Of a stretch of 64,000 nt of DNA, positions 19,681-28,609 are shown in pieces. A program made the translations under genes and the position numbers. Under the pieces are notes generated by a model, which was not told the DNA's origin, ran no database searches, and was given only the letters and a program-made list of their open reading frames with translations. This DNA comes from Prochlorococcus sp. AG-686-J21 (GTDB taxonomy: Bacteria; Cyanobacteriota; Cyanobacteriia; PCC-6307; Cyanobiaceae), in the NCBI GenBank assembly GCA_003210285.1, contig QCVS01000007.1, positions 1-64,000 of the forward strand, written 5' to 3'. The number at the start of each line of letters is the position of its first letter. Within the stretch, counting starts at the first letter, position 1.

Positions 19681-20580
19681 TTGAATAAGAATATTTATAA
19701 TGATTTTAATAAGCTAAATATTGACTATTTTGAAAAAGTTCAAAATTCTCTACATGATCCATTAGGGGTAAACATATCTAACGATGTTAATTGGATAAAA
19801 CTTAACGAAAAATGGAATTTTTCCGAATTTCCAGTGGTTATGGGAGGAACCGGTCAACCTATACTTTTTTTGCATGGATTTGATAGTAGTTTCCTCGAAT
19901 TTAGGAGAATATATCCATTTTTAAAAAATAAATTCCAATTAATAATTCCTGATTTATTGGGATTTGGATTTACACCTAGGATTGCTTCAGATCAATATAA
20001 TCCTCATAAAATAATTTCTTATCTTCTAGATATTATTAATACTTTAAAATTAAATAATAGGTTAATGATTGTAGGCGCCTCTATGGGAGGATCTGTAGCG
20101 ATAAACTTAGCGAAGGAAATACCAGATCTTATTGATAAGATAATTCTCTTATCTCCAGCAGGTTTGTTTGGAGAATCCAAAAATATTCCTTTCCCATTAA
20201 ACCAGATAGGAGCCTCCTTTTTAGGATTATCTCAAGTAAGAAAAAGTCTTTGTAGGCAAGCATTTGCTTATCCAGATAAAAGTGTTGGTTCAATGGAAGA
20301 ACAAATTGCTTCGATTCATTTAGGGTGCCCTGGTTGGAGGAATTCGTTAGCTTCTTTTGCAAAAAGTGGTGGATTTGCAGGGACATATAAATACATGCAA
20401 AATATTTCAATTAAAACTATTTGTGGGGAGAATGATCGCATTCTTGGTAAAAAAGAAATTAATAAAATAAAAAAAATAGATCAATTAAATTTTATTGGGT
20501 TGAAAAACTGTGGTCACCTTCCACATGTAGATTTGCCATCATTATCTAGCAAGATTATTTTCGATTATTTTTGCTCTTAG
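19681..20580 (+). CDS. Alpha/beta-fold hydrolase
   Basis: This is a serine hydrolase of the alpha/beta fold. The oxyanion region is LFLHGFDSSFLEF, the nucleophile elbow is GASMGGS, the acid is probably the Asp in GENDRILG, and the catalytic His is in NCGHLPHVD. Its 299 residues include a ~55-residue N-terminal extension before the core. No signal peptide is visible, so it should be cytosolic. The start TTG at 19681 follows the GldA-like stop by five bases. The substrate is unknown; cyanobacterial relatives are often annotated only as hydrolases. Confidence 0.82.
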   Translation: MNKNIYNDFNKLNIDYFEKVQNSLHDPLGVNISNDVNWIKLNEKWNFSEFPVVMGGTGQPILFLHGFDSSFLEFRRIYPFLKNKFQLIIPDLLGFGFTPRIASDQYNPHKIISYLLDIINTLKLNNRLMIVGASMGGSVAINLAKEIPDLIDKIILLSPAGLFGESKNIPFPLNQIGASFLGLSQVRKSLCRQAFAYPDKSVGSMEEQIASIHLGCPGWRNSLASFAKSGGFAGTYKYMQNISIKTICGENDRILGKKEINKIKKIDQLNFIGLKNCGHLPHVDLPSLSSKIIFDYFCS

Positions 20581-20708
20581 CAAAAGTATTATTAATAAAC
20601 AAATTTTAACTTGATATTTTAGAGGATACTAAAAATAAGATAGTTCTACCTTTATATAAACCATTAAATTCTATAGTTATGATAAAAGATTGAAATAATA
20701 AATATAGA

Positions 20709-20738
20709 TTGATTATCAAAGTGATACTTGATAATCAA
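20709..20738 (-). terminator. Perfect 11-bp inverted repeat at the cdsA stop
   Basis: TTGATTATCAA (20709-20719) and TTGATAATCAA (20728-20738) pair perfectly around an 8-base loop. The right arm overlaps the last codons of cdsA. On the minus strand the stem is followed by an AT-rich but not uniform T stretch, and on the plus strand by an A-run, so it is better suited as the end of cdsA transcription than of the hydrolase. The rest of the gap (20581-20708) shows nothing else. Confidence 0.5.
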
Positions 20739-21592
20739 TTAAAAAACTTCAAAATTATAATTACATAATAAATAACTGAAGGGGTAAATATATAACTATC
20801 AATTCTATCAAGTATGCCACCGTGACCAGGTAAAAAAGTTCCAGAATCTTTTATTTTTGCATCCCTTTTCATCATTGATTCAATCAGATCCCCTACTAAT
20901 GCCATAAGTGAAACTAATATCCCATAAAAAACGCCAATTATGAATGGATTCTGCCAATTAAGTAAAAACGCAAAAAAGGTTGCTACTGAAATTGAGCATA
21001 TTATTCCTCCTATCAAACCTTCGATAGTTTTACTTGGAGATATAGGGGAAAGAGCCCTTTTACCGAATGACTTTCCAATAAAATAAGAGCCAATATCACT
21101 TGCCACAATTAATAAACATGAAATTAAGGTTAAATATAGACCTGTAGAATTTGAGAAATTTCCAAAGGATAATATTCCATCCAAAGAATTATTCGTGGTC
21201 GATTGAATTGCTCTTAATTTAATCCAATAACTAGGTAAAAAACCTAAATAAAATAATCCGAAAATCGATGCTGCAATATCAGAAATAGTGCCTGACTTGG
21301 GTTGTAGCAATAACCACGTACATATTCCTACTGAGCATATTGGTAGTATTGAGTGGGATATATCTCTATCAAGGAATCCAACGGCTTCTAGATTCGTAGA
21401 AATTGTAATTATGAAACATGAAAATAATGTAGTTTTAGTTGCTGGTTTAATTCCAGTGAATTCTGCCATTCTAAAAAATTCGAGAAGTGCAATATAGGTA
21501 AGTAATGCAATTGCTATTGTGAAATACCATCCACCTAACAAAACAACAACCAACCCAAATAATCCAATTAGTAACCCACTTATCAATCTCAT
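20735..21592 (-). CDS. cdsA: CdsA, phosphatidate cytidylyltransferase
   Basis: CdsA makes CDP-diacylglycerol from phosphatidic acid and CTP, the branch point to phosphatidylglycerol, the one essential phospholipid of thylakoids. The protein is an eight-helix-type membrane enzyme of 285 residues. Signature motifs are LSPISPSKTIEGLIGG and the C-terminal KRDAKIKDSGTFLPGHGG, followed by LDRIDS, the family consensus with its Asp residues. It is 9 bases downstream of the decarboxylase gene on the same strand, so they are likely co-transcribed. Confidence 0.94.
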   Translation of the reverse strand: MRLISGLLIGLFGLVVVLLGGWYFTIAIALLTYIALLEFFRMAEFTGIKPATKTTLFSCFIITISTNLEAVGFLDRDISHSILPICSVGICTWLLLQPKSGTISDIAASIFGLFYLGFLPSYWIKLRAIQSTTNNSLDGILSFGNFSNSTGLYLTLISCLLIVASDIGSYFIGKSFGKRALSPISPSKTIEGLIGGIICSISVATFFAFLLNWQNPFIIGVFYGILVSLMALVGDLIESMMKRDAKIKDSGTFLPGHGGILDRIDSYIFTPSVIYYVIIILKFFN

Positions 21593-21601
21593 ATTTGATT
21601 T

Positions 21602-22999
21602 TTAGTTATGTAAGACTCTTATATAAGAATTTAACAGATCTTTGTTGTACAAACTTTGAGCTTCTATCCAATCTATTCTTTCTTTGTCTATTCTTTCTCC
21701 AGGAACAATTAAAGGTATTCCAGGAGGATAAGGACAAATGATATCTCCAGAAATTTTCCCTAAGGATTCAACTAGAGGAATACTATAACTCTTACTTTTC
21801 CAGGCCACTCCTATTGGTATTTCAGGTGATTGAACTAATCTAAAAGGTGGTTTTATAGCTTTCAAATCATATGATTTATTAGTATGAATTAGTAACTTTT
21901 TCCATAATTTTTGAAGCAAAAAAGTAAAATCTTTTTGATTTGAAAAACCAAGACAAAAAGTGAGCGTCATCATTTCAGGTAATTCAGCAATTAATCCGTT
22001 TTTATAAAAAAATCTATCTGCAGTAAAGCCATCAATTCCAACTTTAGAGGTATTTAGTACTATTTTTAAAGGATCTTGAGTTTCAATTAGAGGTATCTTT
22101 TTTTTTATTAACTCATTGAAGATTGATTTTGCTTCTGAAATTCTTTTTTTATATTTATTAAGATTATCCTTATTAAGCCAGTCTTTAATGGACTCCTCAC
22201 AAGAAGAAAGCAAGAGAGAATTAGGACTCGTAGTTTGCAGTAAATTTATGCTATTGATTAATTTATTTTCTTCTATAAGATTTCCATTATGCCAAATTAC
22301 TGCTGTTTGAGTTAGACCATTAAGTGACTTATGTAAAGAATGTACTACTAAATCCGCTTTTGATCTTAAAGCTGATTTCGGTAAATTATAGTTTTCACAA
22401 AAAAGAAAATACGAACCATGGGCTTCATCAACTAAAACAGGCAAACTATGTAAATGACAAATTTTAATTAAAGGTTCAAGATTCGTTGCATAACCTTGAT
22501 AGTAAGGACTAACTAGTATTACTCCTACAATTTTAGTGTTGTCAAAATCTATATTATTGAATACAGTTGTAAACCACTTTTTAGTGATTGGCAGGTAATG
22601 TCCACTTACTTTAGAAAACTCTATGTCAAAGAATATTGGAATAATATTCTGCAATGCACAAGCTTTAATAACACTAATATGAACATTCCTTGGCATAAGA
22701 ATATATTCACCAGGATTAGCCATTGCGATTATTCCTGATTGAATTAAACCAGACGCTCCATTTACTCCAAAAAAACATTTTTGTGAATTGACTTTTTTTG
22801 AAATTGATATTTGCGCATCATGTATTAATCCACAATTAGATAGTGGAGAACCCATCTCAGGAAGCTCTGGTAAATCCCATACCCCTGGTTGCTTTTTTAA
22901 TAATCTAGTCAACCCTTTTGGTAAAGCTTTACCTCTATTGTGGGCAGGGAAAAAAAGTGATTTTAAAAACTTTTTAGTTAGAAAAGAAGAAATACTCAT
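21602..22999 (-). CDS. Orn/Lys/Arg decarboxylase-family PLP enzyme
   Basis: This is a fold-type I PLP decarboxylase related to the short Bacillus SpeA/YaaO-like arginine or lysine decarboxylases. LVDEAHGSYF gives the PLP-stacking His and nearby Asp, and VVHSLHKSLNGLTQTA the Schiff-base lysine. The C-terminal domain ends with CPYPPGIPLIVPGE, a motif of this family that shapes the active site. It has 465 residues, lacking the N-terminal wing domain of enterobacterial enzymes. The substrate (arginine, lysine or ornithine) cannot be read from sequence; a polyamine role is inferred. It is divergent from the UbiB-like kinase. Confidence 0.87.
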   Translation of the reverse strand: MSISSFLTKKFLKSLFFPAHNRGKALPKGLTRLLKKQPGVWDLPELPEMGSPLSNCGLIHDAQISISKKVNSQKCFFGVNGASGLIQSGIIAMANPGEYILMPRNVHISVIKACALQNIIPIFFDIEFSKVSGHYLPITKKWFTTVFNNIDFDNTKIVGVILVSPYYQGYATNLEPLIKICHLHSLPVLVDEAHGSYFLFCENYNLPKSALRSKADLVVHSLHKSLNGLTQTAVIWHNGNLIEENKLINSINLLQTTSPNSLLLSSCEESIKDWLNKDNLNKYKKRISEAKSIFNELIKKKIPLIETQDPLKIVLNTSKVGIDGFTADRFFYKNGLIAELPEMMTLTFCLGFSNQKDFTFLLQKLWKKLLIHTNKSYDLKAIKPPFRLVQSPEIPIGVAWKSKSYSIPLVESLGKISGDIICPYPPGIPLIVPGERIDKERIDWIEAQSLYNKDLLNSYIRVLHN

Positions 23000-23063
23000 A
23001 AAGTATTATTGGCACATATAGAATGTACTGAAAAGAAATTCTTCTTTAATATTTTAAATGTAA

Positions 23064-24722
23064 ATGGCAACTTCTTATTCAAAATATTCACCTAAAGGAG
23101 ATATGATTTGGTTGATCCTAAGGCCATGGATATTATTACCAAGAGTTTTATATATACTTTTAACTTTAATTTTTCTCTTAGTAAGAATACTATTTCAAGG
23201 TAACAGTAATAGTAAAAATGTACAAAAAAATCTTTCAAAATACCTTTTTGATGTGATTACCGATTTGGGCCCATGTTTTATTAAATTAGGACAAGCACTA
23301 TCAACTAGGCCTGATCTTGTAAGGCAAGATTGGCTAACAGAGCTTACAAATCTACAGGATAATCTCCCCCCTTTTGATCATAAAATTGCTTTAAAAATAA
23401 TTGAAGATGAGTTAGGACTTCCTGCTGATGAATTATTTGATAATTTTCCAGATGAGCCTATTGCTTCAGCAAGCTTAGGAATAGTTTATAAAGCCTATAC
23501 TAAAAATAATAATCTTTGTGCTGTAAAAGTACAAAGACCAAATTTATATTTTCTTATTAGAAGAGATATTGTAATTCTAAAAATTTTAGCAACTACTTTT
23601 GGATCATTTTTACCACTTAATATAGGTGTTGGTATTGGAGAAATAATAGATGAATTTGGTAAAGCCCTTTTTAATGAAATTGATTACGAGCAAGAAGGGG
23701 AAAATGCATTAAAGTTTGCTGATTATTTTAAGTCTAATCCCAATGTATTTATACCAAAATTAGAAAAAGATTTCTCCTCAAAAAGGGTTATTACAACATC
23801 TTGGATTGATGGAATTAAATTAAGGGATAGAGAAATTTTAGAGCAAAATAATTTGATACCTTCTTCTTATATTAGAACTTGCGTGATAAGCGGACTTCAG
23901 CAATTATTCGAATATGGCTATTTTCATGCAGATCCCCATCCTGGAAATATGTTTGCTCTTAAAGGAGGAAGTTCAGATTATGGACACTTAGCTTATGTTG
24001 ATTTTGGGATGATGGATACTATTACAAATTCAGATAGGCTTACGCTTATAAAGTCAATTGTTCATTTAATAAATCAAGAATATTTACTTATGGCTAAAGA
24101 CTTTCAGGAATTAGGTTTCTTAACCAAAGAACAAGACCTTGAACTACTTGTAGATCCACTAAAAGAGGTCCTTGGTGGATCATTTGGGGCCGAGGTTGGG
24201 AATTTTAATTTAAAAAATGTAACTGATAAATTCTCAAAACTTATGTATTCTTATCCCTTTAGAGTCCCAAGTAGGTTCGCATTAATAATTAGAGCTGTTG
24301 TAAGTCAAGAAGGCTTAGCTTTGAGACTTGATCCTGAATTTAAGATTTTAAAAATTGCATATCCATATATTGCAAAAAAACTTTTAACGGATAATTCGGA
24401 TGAAATTGTAAATATTCTTCTTGAAGTTGTATTTGATAAAGAAGGAAGGATTCAGATAGATAAACTTGAAAGTTTATTAAATACCTTATTTAAGGATACC
24501 GAAAATATCAATGCCGATCTTATACCCGTGGCTAATGCAGGTTTGAAACTATTTGTAAGTGAAAAAGGAGCTGAAGTTAGAAAAAACCTTTTATTAAGCC
24601 TTGTTAAGGATGACAGGTTAGAATTCAAAGACGTAGAAAAACTCTTAATTTTACTTAGAGATACTTTTAGTCCTATAAAATTAGCCACAAGTGCTGTTCA
24701 AAGTATTATCTCTCCTGCTTAG
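23064..24722 (+). CDS. ABC1/UbiB (AarF) family atypical kinase
   Basis: These atypical kinase-like proteins support quinone metabolism; in cyanobacteria and plastids they act on plastoquinone and tocopherol homeostasis. The KxGQ signature is in CFIKLGQALSTRPD, the Ala-rich loop is IASASLGIVYKAY, the ATP-binding Lys in CAVKVQRP, the catalytic motif is YFHADPHPGN and the metal-binding motif is AYVDFGMMD. An N-terminal hydrophobic segment (LLPRVLYILLTLIFLLV) may anchor it. Its 552 residues are normal. The loop ends GIVY where relatives usually have GQVY or GQVH. The start is the second of two closely spaced ATGs; the first runs straight into a stop. Confidence 0.9.
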   Translation: MATSYSKYSPKGDMIWLILRPWILLPRVLYILLTLIFLLVRILFQGNSNSKNVQKNLSKYLFDVITDLGPCFIKLGQALSTRPDLVRQDWLTELTNLQDNLPPFDHKIALKIIEDELGLPADELFDNFPDEPIASASLGIVYKAYTKNNNLCAVKVQRPNLYFLIRRDIVILKILATTFGSFLPLNIGVGIGEIIDEFGKALFNEIDYEQEGENALKFADYFKSNPNVFIPKLEKDFSSKRVITTSWIDGIKLRDREILEQNNLIPSSYIRTCVISGLQQLFEYGYFHADPHPGNMFALKGGSSDYGHLAYVDFGMMDTITNSDRLTLIKSIVHLINQEYLLMAKDFQELGFLTKEQDLELLVDPLKEVLGGSFGAEVGNFNLKNVTDKFSKLMYSYPFRVPSRFALIIRAVVSQEGLALRLDPEFKILKIAYPYIAKKLLTDNSDEIVNILLEVVFDKEGRIQIDKLESLLNTLFKDTENINADLIPVANAGLKLFVSEKGAEVRKNLLLSLVKDDRLEFKDVEKLLILLRDTFSPIKLATSAVQSIISPA

Positions 24723-24832
24723 TATTTGGTTTTATATCAACTCATTAATTTATCATTTTTAATTTATGAATTCATTAAAATAAAATAAACTTTAGATAAT
24801 TAAATTGAATAGTCAAAGTATATAAAAATCTA

Positions 24833-25321
24833 ATGAGAATATTTAATATTAATTTTACAAAAAATAAAAAAATTATATTAGAGGAAAATGATCAAAGAAA
24901 AAAATATGATCAATATGATGAAATTGGGAAATTAGTAAAAGAAGCAAGGATTCAAAATAATCTTTCTATTGAAGAATTATCTAATATCTCTAAAATTCCA
25001 GAATCTTCTATAAATTCAATTGAGAATAATATTAAAGAATTTAGACCCAGAGATCCTTTTCTAAGGTCAATATTATTTAAGCTGGAAAAATGTTTATCTT
25101 TAAAAAATAATACCTTGGTAGGGTTAAGAATTAAAGAAACAAATACTTTTGAGAAAAATAAAAAAAAATACATTTTAAGGAAGTTTGATTTTCTAAATTC
25201 ATGGCAGGGAAGTTTTTTTTATTTTTTATTTCTAATTTTGATACTATTTTTTCTTAATCGATACTTTATTTCAAATATTAATATTATTGAGATTCAAATT
25301 ATTGAGGAAAAAGGAAAATAA
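24833..25321 (+). CDS. Short RodZ-like protein: HTH domain plus one membrane helix
   Basis: The middle holds an XRE/HTH_25-like helix-turn-helix (LVKEARIQNNLSIEELSNIS, then IPESSINSIEN), as in RodZ. After a lysine-rich linker come a single membrane helix (FFYFLFLILILFFLNRYFI) and only a ~15-residue tail. Full RodZ proteins carry a large periplasmic domain, which is missing here. The protein probably sits in the cytoplasmic membrane with the HTH inside and could bind MreB or DNA; that is inference. It has 162 residues and is flanked by AT-rich spacers on both sides. Confidence 0.62.
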   Translation: MRIFNINFTKNKKIILEENDQRKKYDQYDEIGKLVKEARIQNNLSIEELSNISKIPESSINSIENNIKEFRPRDPFLRSILFKLEKCLSLKNNTLVGLRIKETNTFEKNKKKYILRKFDFLNSWQGSFFYFLFLILILFFLNRYFISNINIIEIQIIEEKGK

Positions 25322-25337
25322 AATATATATATGGTGA

Positions 25338-26858
25338 CTAATTGCTTATTCTCCCATAATTATTTCCAAGGTCACTATATTTTTGTAAATTCATATCTAT
25401 TTGGTCAAGAGTTTGATTTAATTTCCATCTCCAATTGTTAGTAATTGTTCCTGGAGTATTTAATCTACTTGAGTCATCCAAAGATAGGATATCTTGAATT
25501 GGAGAGATGAAAAGGTTTGCTTTTGTACTCATGCCAATTTCCATTAAATTCCAAGAGGGATTATTTGAGTATTTATAGTTATCTTTAATATGGTTTTTAA
25601 TATTAATATCTAAAGATTCCCACCACGAAGTGGTAGTAGCGTTATCGTGTGTCCCTGTGTAAACAACCCAGTTCTCTTTTTCGATATTTTTAGGAAGATA
25701 AGGGTTATTTTCATTCCCGTCGAATGCGAATTGCAAAATCTTCATACCAGGTAATTCATAATTGTCTCTTAAAAGTTCTACGTCTTTATTAATTACTCCT
25801 AAATCCTCAGCAATGATAGGCAGATAATCAGATTTTAAATCTTTTTTTAAAATATCTAATAGTTCTTTACCAGGGGAATTAATCCAAGTCCCATTAATGG
25901 CATTTTTGGCATTACCATCAACTCTCCAATATCCAGCCAACGCTCTAAAGTGATCAAGTCTTAAAATGTCAACAAGTTCAAATTGTCTTTTAAATCTTTT
26001 TCTCCACCACTTAAAATCTGTTCTTTTGTGCTTAGCCCAGTTGTAAGTGGGTGTACCCCATAGTTGTCCCGTAGATGAGAAATAATCAGGCGGCACTCCA
26101 CTTTGAAAAAGTAAATCTCCACTTTGAGATATCGAAAATAGTGATTTATTACTCCATACATCCGCACTGTCTCTTGAAACATAAAAAGGTAAATCACCTA
26201 TAAGTGTAATTCCGTTTGTTTTGGCAAAGATTTTGATTTCCATCCACTGTTTATCAAGATGCCATTGTATTAATTTTGTTTTAAGTATTTCTTTTTTTTT
26301 GTCCTTTATCCATTTGTTTATAAATTCATTTTTCTTTTGTTTAAACTCCAACGGCCACTCCCACCAAGGCAACATATTGAATTCCTCTCTTATGACCATA
26401 AATATTGAATAATCTTCAACCCAAGTATTTTTTTTATTCCATAAATAAAAATCATTTTTCCTCTCTTCAGATTGAGATTCCCAATCGAATAAAAGATATC
26501 TCCCTAAATTTTTCGATAAATTATCTGCAAAATCAAAATCAAAATGATCCTCGTGTTGATTAATTGATTGTAAATCCTTCTTATTAATTGAAATGATAAA
26601 GTTTTTTTCAATTAATTTGTTGATATCAAGAAACCAAGGATTTAACGCAAAACTGGATGGAGAACTATATGGGGATCCAGTTGAATCTGTTGGAGTAAGA
26701 GGTAAGAATTGCCAGTGATAAATCTTATGCTTACAAAGCTTCTTAATCCAGTCTTTAGCTCCTTCACCAAAGGTACCGCAGTAACTACCTCCAGGGAGGC
26801 ATGAGGGGTGAAAAAGTATTCCTAATGATTTTTTTTGTAGAACTGATTTTAAACTCAT
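25338..26858 (-). CDS. malQ: MalQ, 4-alpha-glucanotransferase (amylomaltase)
   Basis: This GH77 disproportionating enzyme rearranges malto-oligosaccharides released from glycogen. Family markers include the sugar-binding HPSCLPGG start, the nucleophile region DILRLDHFRALAGYW, the acid/base region IAEDLGVINKDV, and the third acidic site in VYTGTHDNATT. The 506-residue length is standard. It is a single gene on this strand. Together with the GH57 enzyme and zwf-opcA in this window it serves glycogen use at night. Confidence 0.95.
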   Translation of the reverse strand: MSLKSVLQKKSLGILFHPSCLPGGSYCGTFGEGAKDWIKKLCKHKIYHWQFLPLTPTDSTGSPYSSPSSFALNPWFLDINKLIEKNFIISINKKDLQSINQHEDHFDFDFADNLSKNLGRYLLFDWESQSEERKNDFYLWNKKNTWVEDYSIFMVIREEFNMLPWWEWPLEFKQKKNEFINKWIKDKKKEILKTKLIQWHLDKQWMEIKIFAKTNGITLIGDLPFYVSRDSADVWSNKSLFSISQSGDLLFQSGVPPDYFSSTGQLWGTPTYNWAKHKRTDFKWWRKRFKRQFELVDILRLDHFRALAGYWRVDGNAKNAINGTWINSPGKELLDILKKDLKSDYLPIIAEDLGVINKDVELLRDNYELPGMKILQFAFDGNENNPYLPKNIEKENWVVYTGTHDNATTTSWWESLDINIKNHIKDNYKYSNNPSWNLMEIGMSTKANLFISPIQDILSLDDSSRLNTPGTITNNWRWKLNQTLDQIDMNLQKYSDLGNNYGRISN

Positions 26859-27110
26859 CGATATAAATTAATTTTTTATAATTCCTTTATCAATTATTAT
26901 CTAAAATTAAGAATAACTAAATATATATCATGTAACAAATAAATTTAGATGTTTCTTATATTTACCTATGAATTTTTAAATTATATATTTCTTAATATTT
27001 TTTTTATTCAAACTTAGGACTTATGACTTTGAAAAATAAATAGGTTAATTAATTTTTGCGAAATTGATATAAGGTACTACGATACTAATGTATTTTTAAA
27101 AGCTAATTTC
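26859..27110 (+). promoter_or_regulatory. Divergent malQ-prs spacer (252 bases) with candidate prs promoter
   Basis: No ORF lies in this gap, which separates divergent malQ and prs. TTGCGA (27056-27061) and TACGAT (27078-27083) with 16 bases between form a possible prs promoter about 30 bases before the GTG start. ATACTA just after it is a competing -10. The rest is T/A-rich with no clear palindrome or known riboswitch. Confidence 0.3.
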
Positions 27111-28106
27111 GTGACTAGTTCTATCACGGCAGTTGAGAATGAAGAACCAACTTTTAATCTAACTAATAGTCGACTTAGGTTAGTAAGTGGAACCTCTAAT
27201 CCTAAATTAGCTGAAGAAATCGCATCATATTTAGGGATTGAAAATGTTCCCTTAGTTTCTAAAAGATTTGCTGATGGGGAACTTTATGTTCAAATACAAC
27301 AATCTATAAGAGGTTGTGATGTATTTCTTATTCAACCTACATGCGCTCCTGTGAACGATAGTTTAATGGAGCTGATGATAATGGTTGATGCTTGCAAAAG
27401 AGCTTCAGCCAGGCAAATTACAGCCGTCATTCCATATTTTGGATATGCAAGGGCGGACAGAAAAACTTCAGGAAGAGAGTCAATTACAGCAAAACTCACC
27501 GCAAATTTACTTGAAAAATCAGGTGTTGATAGAGTTCTTGCCATGGATTTACATTCAGCCCAAATTCAAGGATATTTTGATATTCCTTGCGATCATATAT
27601 ATGGATCTCCTGTCTTAATTGATTATCTTGAATCTTTAAAGTTGGAAGAAGTTGTAGTTGTGTCTCCAGATGTGGGTGGAGTAGCCAGAGCAAGAGCATT
27701 TGCCAAATTAATGAATGATGCTCCATTGGCGATTATTGACAAGAGAAGATCGGCTCATAATATCGCAGAGAGTTTGACCGTTATTGGAGAAGTTAAGGGA
27801 AAAACAGCTATTCTTATAGATGACATGATTGATACTGGGGGTACTATTTGTTCAGGTGCAAATTTATTAAAAAAAGAGGGTGCAAAGAGAATTTTTGCAT
27901 GCGCTTCTCATGCGGTTTTCTCTCCACCTTCTTATGAAAGATTAAGTTCGAAAGATTTATTTGAACAAGTTATAGTTACTAATAGTATTCCAGTTATTGA
28001 TAATGATGACTTTCCTCAGTTAAAAGTACTTTCTGTCGCAAATATGTTAGGAGAGGCTATATGGAGAATTCATGAAGAAAGTTCGGTTAGCTCTATGTTT
28101 AGATAA
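27111..28106 (+). CDS. prs: Ribose-phosphate pyrophosphokinase (PRPP synthase)
   Basis: This enzyme makes PRPP from ribose-5-phosphate and ATP for nucleotides, histidine and tryptophan. The flexible-loop and ATP region KRFADGELYVQI, the signature MDLHSAQIQGYFDIPCDH, VVVSPDVGGVARARA and the PRPP-binding loop AILIDDMIDTGGTI are all present. Its 331 residues include a ~20-residue N-terminal extension. The start is GTG at 27111. It converges with the following hypothetical gene with only five bases between. Confidence 0.95.
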   Translation: MTSSITAVENEEPTFNLTNSRLRLVSGTSNPKLAEEIASYLGIENVPLVSKRFADGELYVQIQQSIRGCDVFLIQPTCAPVNDSLMELMIMVDACKRASARQITAVIPYFGYARADRKTSGRESITAKLTANLLEKSGVDRVLAMDLHSAQIQGYFDIPCDHIYGSPVLIDYLESLKLEEVVVVSPDVGGVARARAFAKLMNDAPLAIIDKRRSAHNIAESLTVIGEVKGKTAILIDDMIDTGGTICSGANLLKKEGAKRIFACASHAVFSPPSYERLSSKDLFEQVIVTNSIPVIDNDDFPQLKVLSVANMLGEAIWRIHEESSVSSMFR

Positions 28107-28111
28107 TAAAT

Positions 28112-28540
28112 TTATTTTTTGTTTTCTTTTAGTATTTTCCTAACTTTTTTAGTCACTTCTTCTGGGACGCTATCAGGACAATATTGTATAGCTGTAGTAA
28201 CTATTTGAAATTCTGCACCTGCAAATAATTTTTCTCTTTCTAATTTCTTATCCCCTAATTCTTTAACTGCACCTCCATGTTTGCCCTCAATTACTTGTAC
28301 ATATGTGGCAGAAGCAACACCTAAAGCTTTTGGGAATTCTATACCCGCTTTCGATGCTATACAAACATATGAAGCCCCCATACCTTTATATAAATATAAA
28401 TCTTGTTCGGTAGCCGCTTGTAATTTCTTGTTTGCTCTTATTTCTTTATTTAATAATGTAATGTCAAAAAAAGTTAAATATAAAAATAAAGGAAGACTTA
28501 AAATTTTAAAAACTTTTTTTGGGTACAAATTTATAAACAT
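28112..28540 (-). CDS. Secreted hypothetical protein, cyanobacterial type
   Basis: I cannot assign a function. The 142-residue product has an N-terminal hydrophobic segment (ILSLPLFLYLTFFDITLL) resembling a signal peptide and then a soluble domain with two cysteines (YVCIASKAG and IQYCPDSVP) that could form a disulfide. Similar marine cyanobacterial proteins have, as I recall, carried a 'cAMP phosphodiesterase' label, but I see no metal-binding or phosphodiesterase motif to support it. It stands alone, converging on prs. Confidence 0.6.
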   Translation of the reverse strand: MFINLYPKKVFKILSLPLFLYLTFFDITLLNKEIRANKKLQAATEQDLYLYKGMGASYVCIASKAGIEFPKALGVASATYVQVIEGKHGGAVKELGDKKLEREKLFAGAEFQIVTTAIQYCPDSVPEEVTKKVRKILKENKK

Positions 28541-28609
28541 TAATTAATTTTTATATTTACTTTTTAAAGATAACATTTTTTATTTTTAATCTAAATTAGC
28601 CAATAGAAT

